Positions 1 to 5,266 of a DNA stretch of 5,921 bases are shown here, one piece after another. The stretch is from NCBI GenBank assembly GCA_012520135.1, contig JAAYOX010000242.1:1-5921 (forward strand), given 5' to 3'. Below the pieces are notes generated by a model. It was not told the DNA's origin, made no database searches, and worked only from the letters and a program-made list of their open reading frames with translations. The position numbers and the translations under genes were made by a program. Positions within the stretch are counted from its first letter, which is position 1. Each line of letters begins with the position of its first letter. Source of the DNA: Clostridia bacterium. GTDB lineage: Bacteria; Bacillota; DULZ01.

Positions 1-105
1 ATGTTTGCCGGTATTCTGGCTATGGGATTGATGGGTTTTTTCCTGTACCTGGTTATTGACGGGTTGGAAAAAAGAGTTTGCCTGTGGAAATCCTTGACCA
101 AATAA
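1..105 (+). CDS. C-terminal end of an ABC transporter permease (NitT/TauT type), partial
   Basis: Only the last 34 codons are in the window; the reading frame is open from base 1 and stops with TAA at 103-105, so the ATG at base 1 is probably internal and not the start. The visible peptide has one hydrophobic helix (about residues 3-19, ending LYLVI), then an acidic-basic tail with GLEKR and a Trp followed by a few residues. A final helix followed by a 'LEkR...W' tail is typical of permeases of the nitrate/taurine/sulfonate/thiamine-precursor importer family, which pass substrate through the inner membrane. That assignment rests on a short tail and is tentative. It fits the NMT1-type substrate-binding gene at the other end of the window. 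A strong terminator follows 7 bases after the stop, so this is the last gene of an upstream operon. Confidence 0.5.
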   Translation: MFAGILAMGLMGFFLYLVIDGLEKRVCLWKSLTK

Positions 106-112
106 AACTAGG

Positions 113-154
113 AAGCGGTTCTCGTGCCTGCAGGAGGCACGGGAACCGTTTTTT
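113..154 (+). terminator. Strong intrinsic terminator after the permease gene
   Basis: A 17-bp stem (113-129 with 135-151, two G-U pairs, five-base loop GCAGG) runs into six T's at 149-154. It ends the upstream transporter operon and separates it from the promoter at 168-196. Confidence 0.92.
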
Positions 155-167
155 GTTTGCCCATTTA

Positions 168-196
168 TTGACTCTGCGTTTAGGATACTATACAAT
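168..196 (+). promoter_or_regulatory. Sigma-A type promoter for the amidohydrolase operon
   Basis: TTGACT at 168-173 and TACAAT at 191-196 are separated by exactly 17 bases, close to the housekeeping consensus. Transcription would start near 203, leaving a 5' leader of about 165 bases before the ATG at 370. It lies just beyond the upstream terminator, as expected for an independent transcription unit. Confidence 0.8.
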
Positions 197-271
197 ATGG
201 TTACAATGATAAAAATTACTAAACGATAAGTTGGTTCGTAGTTCGAGTGGTCAAAGATGCGGGTTTAATTG

Positions 272-301
272 GGAACCGCCTGCCATGTGGCGGGCGGTTC
301 C
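272..301 (+). repeat. GC-rich hairpin within the leader
   Basis: Perfectly paired inverted repeat (one G-U): arms 272-284 and 289-301 with a four-base loop. The flanks TTAA (267-270 region) and AAGTTT (302-307) could lengthen it after a G-A mismatch. No T tract follows, which argues for a structural RNA element and not a terminator. Confidence 0.8.
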
Positions 302-334
302 AAGTTTCTTAGGGAGGCCTCCGCGAGCAACCGG

Positions 335-350
335 AAAAATTTAAATTTTT
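335..350. repeat. Perfect 16-bp A/T palindrome in the leader
   Basis: AAAAATTTAAATTTTT reads identically on both strands and lies 19 bases before the amidohydrolase ATG. It might be a protein-binding site or simply a low-complexity A/T stretch that keeps the ribosome binding site unstructured. A binding role is not shown. Confidence 0.6.
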
Positions 351-369
351 AAAAGAAAGGAAGGTCAAA

Positions 370-1728
370 ATGCAAGTCCTCATAAGAAATGGCATGGTTG
401 TAACCATGAACCCCGGTATGACGGTTTATGGCAAGGGTGATGTGCTGGTTGAGAACGATCGCATTAAAGCAGTGGGACAAGTAGATTTGAATGATGTCGA
501 TGCCAATGCCGAAATTATTGACGCCCGGGGGAAGCTGGTGCTGCCGGGACTGATTAATACCCATGTTCATACTTCCCAGCAATTAGGGCGGGGGCTGGGC
601 GATGATGTACCCTTGTTGGTTTGGCTGGCGGAAAGAACTTTTCCCTACGAAAGTCAATTGACGGAAGAAGATTCCTATATCTCCACTTTGCTGTGCTGCC
701 TGGAACAGGTTAAATGCGGGGTAACAACTTTTGCTGAACCGGGAGGACAGCATGTTAACGGAATGGGCAGGGCAGTGTCGGAAATCGGTATTAGGGGCAT
801 CTTGGCCCGCTCTTCCATGGACTGCGGCGAAGGGCTGCCTCCGGTATGGCAGGAAACTACTGAGGAAGTCCTGGATATTCAGGTGGACAACCTGAAAAAG
901 TGGCATAACAGCGCTAACGGCCGCATTAAAGTCTGGTTCGGTCTGAGAACCATCTTCAATAACTCCGATGAACTGATCGTCAAGACTAAGGAACTGGCAG
1001 ATCAATACGGGGTAGGAGTTCATATGCATGTGGCAGAGATCCGGGAGGAAATCAGCTTTTGTCAAGAAACCAGGGGAGCCGGCACCGTGACTCACCTGCA
1101 TAATTTAGGAGTTTTGGATAAAAATTTCCTGGCAGTCCATTGTGTTTGGCTGACTGATGAAGAGCTCGATCTGTTTGCACAACATGAAGTTAAAGTATCC
1201 CATAATCCGGCGGCGGCCATGCGGGTCTTGGGATTTGCCAAAATCCCTGAAATGCTGGACAAGGGCATTTGTGTCACCATTGGCACCGACGGGGCTCCTT
1301 CCAACAACCGGATGGACCTGATTGATGAAATGTGGCTGACTTCGTTGATTCACAAAGGGCGGCTGTTGGATCCAACTGCTGTACCGGCCCAGCAAATTGT
1401 CAAAATGGTTACTGTTGACGGGGCCAAGGCACTCTTATGGGAGAGTGAAATCGGTTCATTGGAAGTAGGCAAAAAAGCGGATTTAATTGTGATAGATCCC
1501 GATTCTCCCGGTATGTTGCCGCTCCATGATCCCATAGCCAATCTGGTAACGTCCATGCATTCTTCCAATGTCCGGTCGGTTATGTGTGATGGACGATGGG
1601 TGATGAAAGACAGGAAAGTGCTGACGGTAGATGAAAAGGCCATTTTGGAAGAAGCCAAAGCAAGGGCCAAAGCTATTCGTAAACGGGCAGGCATTGAATT
1701 ACCGGAGCGATTTCCCATGGTAGATTAG
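370..1728 (+). CDS. Metal-dependent amidohydrolase, MTA/SAH-deaminase-like (ATZ/TRZ group)
   Basis: The 452-residue protein has the full layout of the cytosolic amidohydrolase superfamily group that includes MTA/SAH deaminase and the triazine hydrolases, and is near their usual length. An N-terminal beta-sandwich part (about 1-58) leads to a TIM barrel with metal ligands H65 and H67 (NTHVH), H220 and catalytic E223 (HVAE), H257 (AVHC), H278 (SHNP) and D307 in GTDGAPSNN; the beta-sandwich finishes with GSLEVGKKADLIVID (362-376). These residues predict hydrolytic removal of ammonia (or another leaving group) from a ring compound, using one divalent metal. E94 (FPYE) matches the position that contacts ribose in T. 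maritima MTA/SAH deaminase, but the usual GPH motif reads GLR (191-193), so nucleoside specificity is uncertain. Other possibilities are aminodeoxyfutalosine deaminase, or deamination of a free base or triazine. The start is supported by AAAGGAAGG at 356-364. It is the first gene of a likely three-gene operon, 19 bases before the regulator. Confidence 0.88.
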   Translation: MQVLIRNGMVVTMNPGMTVYGKGDVLVENDRIKAVGQVDLNDVDANAEIIDARGKLVLPGLINTHVHTSQQLGRGLGDDVPLLVWLAERTFPYESQLTEEDSYISTLLCCLEQVKCGVTTFAEPGGQHVNGMGRAVSEIGIRGILARSSMDCGEGLPPVWQETTEEVLDIQVDNLKKWHNSANGRIKVWFGLRTIFNNSDELIVKTKELADQYGVGVHMHVAEIREEISFCQETRGAGTVTHLHNLGVLDKNFLAVHCVWLTDEELDLFAQHEVKVSHNPAAAMRVLGFAKIPEMLDKGICVTIGTDGAPSNNRMDLIDEMWLTSLIHKGRLLDPTAVPAQQIVKMVTVDGAKALLWESEIGSLEVGKKADLIVIDPDSPGMLPLHDPIANLVTSMHSSNVRSVMCDGRWVMKDRKVLTVDEKAILEEAKARAKAIRKRAGIELPERFPMVD

Positions 1729-1747
1729 AAGGGATGGAATAAGTAAG

Positions 1748-2299
1748 GTGCAGATTGGTAGTTTGATTAGGGAACTTAGAAAAGCAAAAGGGCTGTCTTT
1801 GCGAGAGTTGGCAAGCGAAACAGGTGTTTCAGCGCCTACCCTCAGCCAGATTGAAAATGAGAAAGTCAGCCCCAACTTGCAAACGCTGCAGAAAATTGCC
1901 CAAGCTTTAGACACTTCAGTAATTGCCATGTTGGCTGCAGAAACGGAAAATGCAATCAGTTTTGTTAAACGGGGAGAACGGAAGACCTTAATCAGAAATA
2001 CAAGCCCTCAGGGGCACATTACGGAAGAATTTCTGGTTGCTAACTTAACTTTTAAAATGGAGCCTGCGATTGTGACTTTGCCCCCTTATACCCAAGCCAC
2101 CGAATATGTAGCCCATGAGGGGGAAGAGTTTATTTTTGTGCTGGAGGGAGAGGTAGAAGTAGATTTGCACGGAGGAAAAGTTTATATCTTGGAGGAGGGT
2201 GATACTCTTTATTATCCCTGCACTATCCCCCATTCCTTTCGGAATAAGACCGGAAAGCAAAGTAAGATTCTGATTACGGCAACGCCGCCCAGTTTTTAG
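1748..2299 (+). CDS. XRE-family transcription regulator with C-terminal cupin sensor
   Basis: The 183-residue protein has two domains. Residues 6-60 form an XRE/Cro helix-turn-helix (IRELRKAKGLSLRELA, then TGVSAPTLSQIENEKVSP as turn and recognition helix). Residues about 105-178 form a small beta-barrel cupin with HEGEEFIFVLEGEVEV (123-138) and GDTLYYPCTIPHSFRN (151-166); H123, E127 and H162 are plausible ligand or metal contacts. Proteins of this plan, such as PuuR, usually regulate neighbouring catabolic genes and sense a small molecule through the cupin. The start is GTG at 1748: an in-frame TAG at 1721-1723 limits the upstream extension, there is no in-frame ATG, and homologues begin at this point of the helix-turn-helix. 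The ribosome binding site (AAGGG, 1729-1733) is distant and weak, so translation may be low or coupled to the preceding gene, whose stop is 19 bases upstream. Its likely targets are its own operon and perhaps the 5188 promoter; the ligand is unknown. Confidence 0.9.
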   Translation: MQIGSLIRELRKAKGLSLRELASETGVSAPTLSQIENEKVSPNLQTLQKIAQALDTSVIAMLAAETENAISFVKRGERKTLIRNTSPQGHITEEFLVANLTFKMEPAIVTLPPYTQATEYVAHEGEEFIFVLEGEVEVDLHGGKVYILEEGDTLYYPCTIPHSFRNKTGKQSKILITATPPSF

Positions 2300-2342
2300 G
2301 TAACAGTGGGGACAATTGGGCGGCAAAGCAGGTAGGTCCGCC
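2284..2342 (+). repeat. Competing inverted repeats at the regulator/adenine-deaminase junction
   Basis: GCCGCCCAGTT (2284-2294, the end of the regulator gene) can pair with AATTGGGCGGC (2314-2324, one G-U). The same GGCGG (2319-2323) can pair with CCGCC at 2338-2342 instead, so the two stems exclude each other. No T tract follows either stem, so neither is a classic terminator. The gap from 2300 to 2422 otherwise shows only a small CCGG-TTTAGG-CCGG stem (2341-2354) and the ribosome binding site; I see no convincing promoter. Confidence 0.45.
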
Positions 2343-2406
2343 GGTTTAGGCCGGTCTATGAGATGGTTGTTGTAGGCATAAGGTTTCCGGAAAAAGACTA
2401 TTTAAA

Positions 2407-2413
2407 AAGGAGG
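2407..2413 (+). promoter_or_regulatory. Ribosome binding site that fixes the adenine deaminase start
   Basis: AAGGAGG is a full-strength Shine-Dalgarno site 9 bases before the ATG at 2423. The upstream in-frame ATG at 2363 has no comparable site, and its extra 20 residues do not resemble the family N-terminus. Confidence 0.88.
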
Positions 2414-2422
2414 CTATATAGT

Positions 2423-4198
2423 ATGTACAAAATGGACAAAGGGTTGATGGCGGTAACCCTGGGTCAGGAAAAGGCTGATTTGGCGGTAGTGAATGGGCGG
2501 GTTGTCAATGTTTACTCCAAGGAAATCTATCCCGGTGGAGTAGCTGTCAAAGGAGACAGAATTGCCGCAGTTGGAGACGTCAGTCATTGTATCGGACCGG
2601 AAACCAAAGTAATCGATGCTCAAAACAATTACCTGTTGCCCGGTTTTATTGACGGGCATATCCACCCCGAGAGTACCAGCCTCAGTATCAGGCAGTTTGC
2701 TGAGATCATGCTGGTTCATGGAACAACCTGTGTCATGGCTGATATGCACGAGGTAGGGGTGGTAGGCGGTTTAGAGGCCATTGAAGCTGTGCTGGATGAA
2801 GCAAAAGATACCCCTTTGAGAATTTACTTTGTTGTTCCCTCCCACGTGCCTTTCTCTCCCGGTTTGGAAACCAGCGGCGGCTCTTTTAATGCAGAGATTA
2901 TTGCCAAGGCCTTGGAACGTCCTGGTGCAGTCGGTTTGTCAGAAATCGTAGGTCCCTATGTACTGCAGCAACACCAGGATTTGATTCAGTCAATGGAGTT
3001 GGCCTTGGCCCAGGGTAAATCTTTGCAAGGTCATTTACCGGAGTTCAAAGGTTCTGCCATGCAATACTGTATGGCGGCAGGAATCTGGACTGACCATGAG
3101 TCCCTCAGTACCGAAGACGCTTTGGAGAGGGTGCGGTTAGGTTGTCATGTGATGATGCGGGAGGGTTCTGCCGCCAGAAACCTGGTAGAGTGTTTGAAAA
3201 TTATTACAGAACATCAAGTAGATCCTACCATGTGCAGTATTATTGCCGACGATTTGCATACCATTGATGCCGTAGACCGGGGCCACTTGGATGATGCGTT
3301 GAAAACAGCTTTAGCCCAAGGAATAGACTTTGTCACTGCAGTACAGATGGTATCGTTAAATGCGGCCCGTGCCTTTGGTCTGGACCGGGAAGTAGGTTCT
3401 CTCACTCCCGGCCGGCGGGCTGACATTAATATAGTTTCCGGTCCCGAAGATTTTAACATCCTGTCGGTTATTGCCGGAGGCAAGTTAGTAGTAGAAGCGG
3501 GGAACCTGTTGGAGCGGCTTCCTGTAGCGGAACATAACCCCATTTTGCTCAACACCATCAAACTGAAAAAACCCGTCGAGCCACAAGACTTAGCCATTAC
3601 CGTTGATCCTAAAGCCAAGAAAGCCAATGTCAAGCTAATGCGGACGCTCGATTGGATTCCCATCACTTTTGGTCAGGAAGCTCAACTGGCTGTGGCAGAC
3701 GGTGTCATCCAGGCCGACCTGGACCAGGATATCCTTTACATTGCCCAGGTTGAGCGTCACGGCAAAAACGGCAATATCGGCAAGGCTTTTATGGGTGGCT
3801 TCAACATGAAAGCGGGGGCAATTGCTTCCACGGTGGGCCATGATAACCACAACATTATCGTGTTAGGAACCAACCATGAGGATATGGCACTGGCAGTCAA
3901 CCGTTTGGCGGAAATTGGAGGAGGGCAGCTGGCTGTTAAAGACGGTCAGGTGTTATATGAGATAGCTTATCCTGTTTTGGGCTTGCTGAGCGATTTGGAT
4001 GCTTGGGCCTTGGCGGAGGAGAAAAAGCGGCTCAATGCCGTGATCCAACGGGAGTTGGAAAGCTCCATCGGTTTTCCGTTTATGTTCCTCTCCTTTATCA
4101 GCTTGGCGGCTTTGCCCGAATACGCAATTACCGACCACGGTTTCATTGATGTGGCCAAACAGGCAGTAATCGATCCGGTCTTAAGCCTGGAGTATTAA
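2423..4198 (+). CDS. ade: Adenine deaminase family protein (divergent form)
   Basis: The 591-residue product is close to the usual 570-600 of bacterial adenine deaminase, which hydrolyses adenine to hypoxanthine and ammonia in the cytosol for purine salvage or catabolism, using Fe(II)/Mn(II). An N-terminal beta-sandwich part (about 15-70) is followed by a TIM barrel with H79, H81 and E83 (GHIHPES), DMHE at 107-110, E174 (SEIVG), H204 (GHLPE), H225-E226 (DHES), MMREGSA (244-250) and the catalytic-type aspartates D276-D277 (ADDLH). The family's C-terminal domain is present, with VERHGKNGNIGKAF (443-456), GHDNHNIIVLGTN (472-484) and the AxNxLxxxGGG-type stretch at 491-501. All expected catalytic residues are there, so the enzyme should be active. 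Several pocket motifs differ from E. coli and B. subtilis Ade (HPESTS for HIESSM, DMHEV for DPHEI, PSHVPFSP in place of PS-SVPA), so the preferred substrate may not be adenine itself. It follows the regulator after 123 bases, probably in the same transcript, and ends before a two-way terminator. Confidence 0.88.
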   Translation: MYKMDKGLMAVTLGQEKADLAVVNGRVVNVYSKEIYPGGVAVKGDRIAAVGDVSHCIGPETKVIDAQNNYLLPGFIDGHIHPESTSLSIRQFAEIMLVHGTTCVMADMHEVGVVGGLEAIEAVLDEAKDTPLRIYFVVPSHVPFSPGLETSGGSFNAEIIAKALERPGAVGLSEIVGPYVLQQHQDLIQSMELALAQGKSLQGHLPEFKGSAMQYCMAAGIWTDHESLSTEDALERVRLGCHVMMREGSAARNLVECLKIITEHQVDPTMCSIIADDLHTIDAVDRGHLDDALKTALAQGIDFVTAVQMVSLNAARAFGLDREVGSLTPGRRADINIVSGPEDFNILSVIAGGKLVVEAGNLLERLPVAEHNPILLNTIKLKKPVEPQDLAITVDPKAKKANVKLMRTLDWIPITFGQEAQLAVADGVIQADLDQDILYIAQVERHGKNGNIGKAFMGGFNMKAGAIASTVGHDNHNIIVLGTNHEDMALAVNRLAEIGGGQLAVKDGQVLYEIAYPVLGLLSDLDAWALAEEKKRLNAVIQRELESSIGFPFMFLSFISLAALPEYAITDHGFIDVAKQAVIDPVLSLEY

Positions 4199-4206
4199 AT
4201 AGTTGA

Positions 4207-4240
4207 AATAATCCCCGGCGTTTAATTGCCGGGGATTATT
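4207..4240. terminator. Bidirectional terminator between convergent genes
   Basis: A perfect 13-bp stem (AATAATCCCCGGC at 4207-4219 with 4228-4240, eight-base loop) sits in the 42-base gap between the adenine deaminase stop (4198) and the prenyltransferase stop on the other strand (4241). T-rich tracts lie on the exit side of both strands (TTATTTTA on plus, TTATTTCAA on minus), so it can end both transcripts. Confidence 0.88.
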
Positions 4241-5131
4241 TTATGGCAGTTTATCCAGTATATAGCCCAGGGAGTAGCCGATACCGTAGAGGAGTTCCAG
4301 CTTACCGGTTCCGGCTAATGTTATGTTTAAAGGGGCTCCCTGTTTGGTGTAGATGTCTTTGATCAAGGGTATCGCCCAGGGGATAGCCAGCAGGGGTAGC
4401 AGCATCCAAAAGGAAGCATAATCCGATACCCATAAAGAGACAGGGATGATGAATGATACTGCCACCAGCAGCAGGTATTCCAATTGGGTTGCCTTTTTCC
4501 CCAACCGGACTGCCAAAGTCTTTTTGCCTGCTTTCCGGTCCGTAGGCAGATCCCGCAGGTTGTTTACCACTAAAATGGCTGTGGTCAATAGCCCCATCGG
4601 TATGGAGGCCAAACCAACGGTCCAATTTAAGCTTAAAGCCTGCACATAATACGTTCCGCAGACAGCCACCGGGCCGAAGAAAATAAAGACAAAGATATCT
4701 CCCAGCCCGTTGTAGCCTAAAGGATACGGTCCTCCTGTATAAGCAATGCCTGATAGAATGGATAAGACACCGATGAGAAGAATAGGCCAACCTCCCACTA
4801 TTATCAAGTAAATGCCAATGATAAAAGCCAGGGCAAAGACGGCGGCCATACCCCACATTACCTGGTTAGGAGTGAGTAAGCCGGCCTGGGTCACCCGTAA
4901 AGGACCCGTTCTTTCCTCAGTATCAGTTCCCTTTTTGAAATCAAATACATCATTGGCCAGGTTGGTGCCGATCTGGATTAACAGTGCGCAAATGAGAGCG
5001 GCCAGGGCCGGTCCCCAGCGAAAGACACCGTCCCCCAGGGCGATGGCTGTCCCTACAATAACGGGAGCAGAAGCCGCCGGCAGCGTTTTGGGCCGGCTGG
5101 CCAAAATCCACGGTTTCAGCAACAAATTCAT
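4241..5131 (-). CDS. menA: MenA-like prenyltransferase (UbiA superfamily)
   Basis: The 296-residue, strongly hydrophobic protein has about eight to nine membrane helices, the normal size for MenA. It should transfer a polyprenyl chain from its diphosphate to 1,4-dihydroxy-2-naphthoate (or a related naphthoate) in the membrane, a late step of menaquinone synthesis. The sequence shows N-terminal RPKTLPAASAPVIVGTA (13-29), the first Mg-diphosphate motif N57-x3-D61-x2-D64 (NLANDVFDFKKGTD), SGIAYTGGPYPLGYNGLGD (127-145) and the second motif D194-x3-D198 in NNLRDLPTDRKAGKKTLAVRLG (190-211 region). I chose the ATG at 5131 over an upstream in-frame TTG at 5170: AAGGAAG lies just ahead of it and known MenA proteins start near this point. 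It is convergent with adenine deaminase and divergent from the lipoprotein gene, so it is transcribed alone here. No other men or mqn genes are in the window. A UbiA-type enzyme of the futalosine route is an alternative, but the motif wording is MenA-like. Confidence 0.9.
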   Translation of the reverse strand: MNLLLKPWILASRPKTLPAASAPVIVGTAIALGDGVFRWGPALAALICALLIQIGTNLANDVFDFKKGTDTEERTGPLRVTQAGLLTPNQVMWGMAAVFALAFIIGIYLIIVGGWPILLIGVLSILSGIAYTGGPYPLGYNGLGDIFVFIFFGPVAVCGTYYVQALSLNWTVGLASIPMGLLTTAILVVNNLRDLPTDRKAGKKTLAVRLGKKATQLEYLLLVAVSFIIPVSLWVSDYASFWMLLPLLAIPWAIPLIKDIYTKQGAPLNITLAGTGKLELLYGIGYSLGYILDKLP

Positions 5132-5135
5132 GACA

Positions 5136-5145
5136 CTTCCTTTCC
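5136..5145 (-). promoter_or_regulatory. Ribosome binding site that fixes the prenyltransferase start
   Basis: On the minus strand this reads GGAAAGGAAG and ends 4 bases before the ATG whose first base is 5131, with the AAGG core about 6-7 bases away. The upstream TTG at 5170 has only a weak purine stretch before it. Confidence 0.75.
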
Positions 5146-5178
5146 GGTTTTTCCCACAAAATTTCGGCAAATTCTGTT

Positions 5179-5208
5179 AATTTAGGCTTGATTTAATGGA
5201 TTAGACAA
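5179..5208 (-). promoter_or_regulatory. Possible promoter for the prenyltransferase gene
   Basis: On the minus strand, TTGTCT (5208-5203) and TAAATT (5184-5179) lie 18 bases apart, about 48 bases before the ATG. The match to consensus is modest. If real, it overlaps the divergent promoter at 5188-5216, so the two could compete for polymerase. Confidence 0.35.
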
Positions 5209-5216
5209 GTTACAAT
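5188..5216 (+). promoter_or_regulatory. Sigma-A type promoter for the lipoprotein gene
   Basis: TTGATT at 5188-5193 and TACAAT at 5211-5216 are spaced by 17 bases. Transcription would begin near 5223, giving a leader of about 44 bases. The -10 box is identical to that of the amidohydrolase promoter at 191-196. Confidence 0.72.
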
Positions 5217-5229
5217 CTAAAGCAAGAAA

Positions 5230-5243
5230 TGAACTCAAGTTCA
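5230..5243. promoter_or_regulatory. Operator-like palindrome downstream of the lipoprotein promoter
   Basis: TGAACT-CA-AGTTCA is a perfect 6-bp inverted repeat with a two-base centre, placed just after the predicted transcription start and before the ribosome binding site. That is where a repressor would block transcription. With a two-base centre it cannot form a full RNA hairpin, which favours a DNA-binding site. The binding protein is unknown; the XRE-cupin regulator at 1748-2299 is one candidate. Confidence 0.45.
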
Positions 5244-5266
5244 GTTTTTGCCGGGGAGGTAAGATG

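Larger units (their letters stand above)
203..369 (+). promoter_or_regulatory. Long structured 5' leader, possible cis-regulatory RNA of unknown class
   Basis: About 165 untranslated bases lie between the predicted start of transcription and the amidohydrolase ATG. The leader contains a 13-bp hairpin (272-284 with 289-301, loop ATGT, one G-U pair). TTGGTT (231-236) can pair with AACCGG (329-334) to close a domain around it (four Watson-Crick and two G-U pairs). Downstream come a GGAGGCCTCC palindrome (313-322), a perfect A/T palindrome (335-350) and the ribosome binding site AAAGGAAGG (356-364). The hairpin is not followed by a T tract, so it is not a standard terminator. I compared it by eye with purine, guanidine-I, ZTP, preQ1, THF, TPP, SAM, fluoride and T-box leaders and saw no convincing match. 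Regulation by this RNA is inference; it could also be a plain stable leader. Confidence 0.45.

Noticed and set aside
200..207. GTTACAAT shared with the promoter at 5209-5216, as a common regulator site
   Set aside because: At the right-hand site the match is simply the -10 box; at the left it lies just after the -10 and has no -35 at a proper distance. A short A/T-rich match is expected by chance.
308..330. PyrR-binding-loop resemblance (GGGAGGC compared with CNGNGAGGCU)
   Set aside because: The conserved bases before GAGG are wrong, and there is no attenuator terminator or pyrimidine synthesis gene. The resemblance is only a short purine run.
308..334. T-box-like block (TTAGGGAGGCCTCCGCGAGC resembles AGGGTGGTACCGCGAG)
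   Set aside because: The essential UGGN that pairs with the tRNA end is missing, the leader is too short for a full stem I with a specifier loop, no terminator with a T tract follows, and the gene is not related to amino acids or tRNA charging.
203..369. Purine or guanidine-I riboswitch in the leader
   Set aside because: The conserved junction bases of the purine aptamer and the CUGGUCCGAGAG and ACACGG blocks of the guanidine-I class are not present on the plus strand.
583..1101. Minus-strand open frame of 172 codons inside the amidohydrolase
   Set aside because: It lies wholly opposite a gene with intact catalytic motifs, shows no recognisable domain and has no start signal.
2363..2422. 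Upstream ATG at 2363 as the adenine deaminase start
   Set aside because: It has no good ribosome binding site, and the added 20 residues are unlike the family N-terminus. ATG 2423 has AAGGAGG at the right distance.
5132..5170. TTG at 5170 as the prenyltransferase start
   Set aside because: The 13 extra residues (PKFCGKNRKG and so on) do not look like a MenA N-terminus, and the ATG at 5131 has a better ribosome binding site.
4812..5180. Plus-strand open frame of 122 codons opposite the prenyltransferase
   Set aside because: It is a shadow of the clear membrane-protein gene on the minus strand, with no ribosome binding site and a composition that mirrors the real gene.
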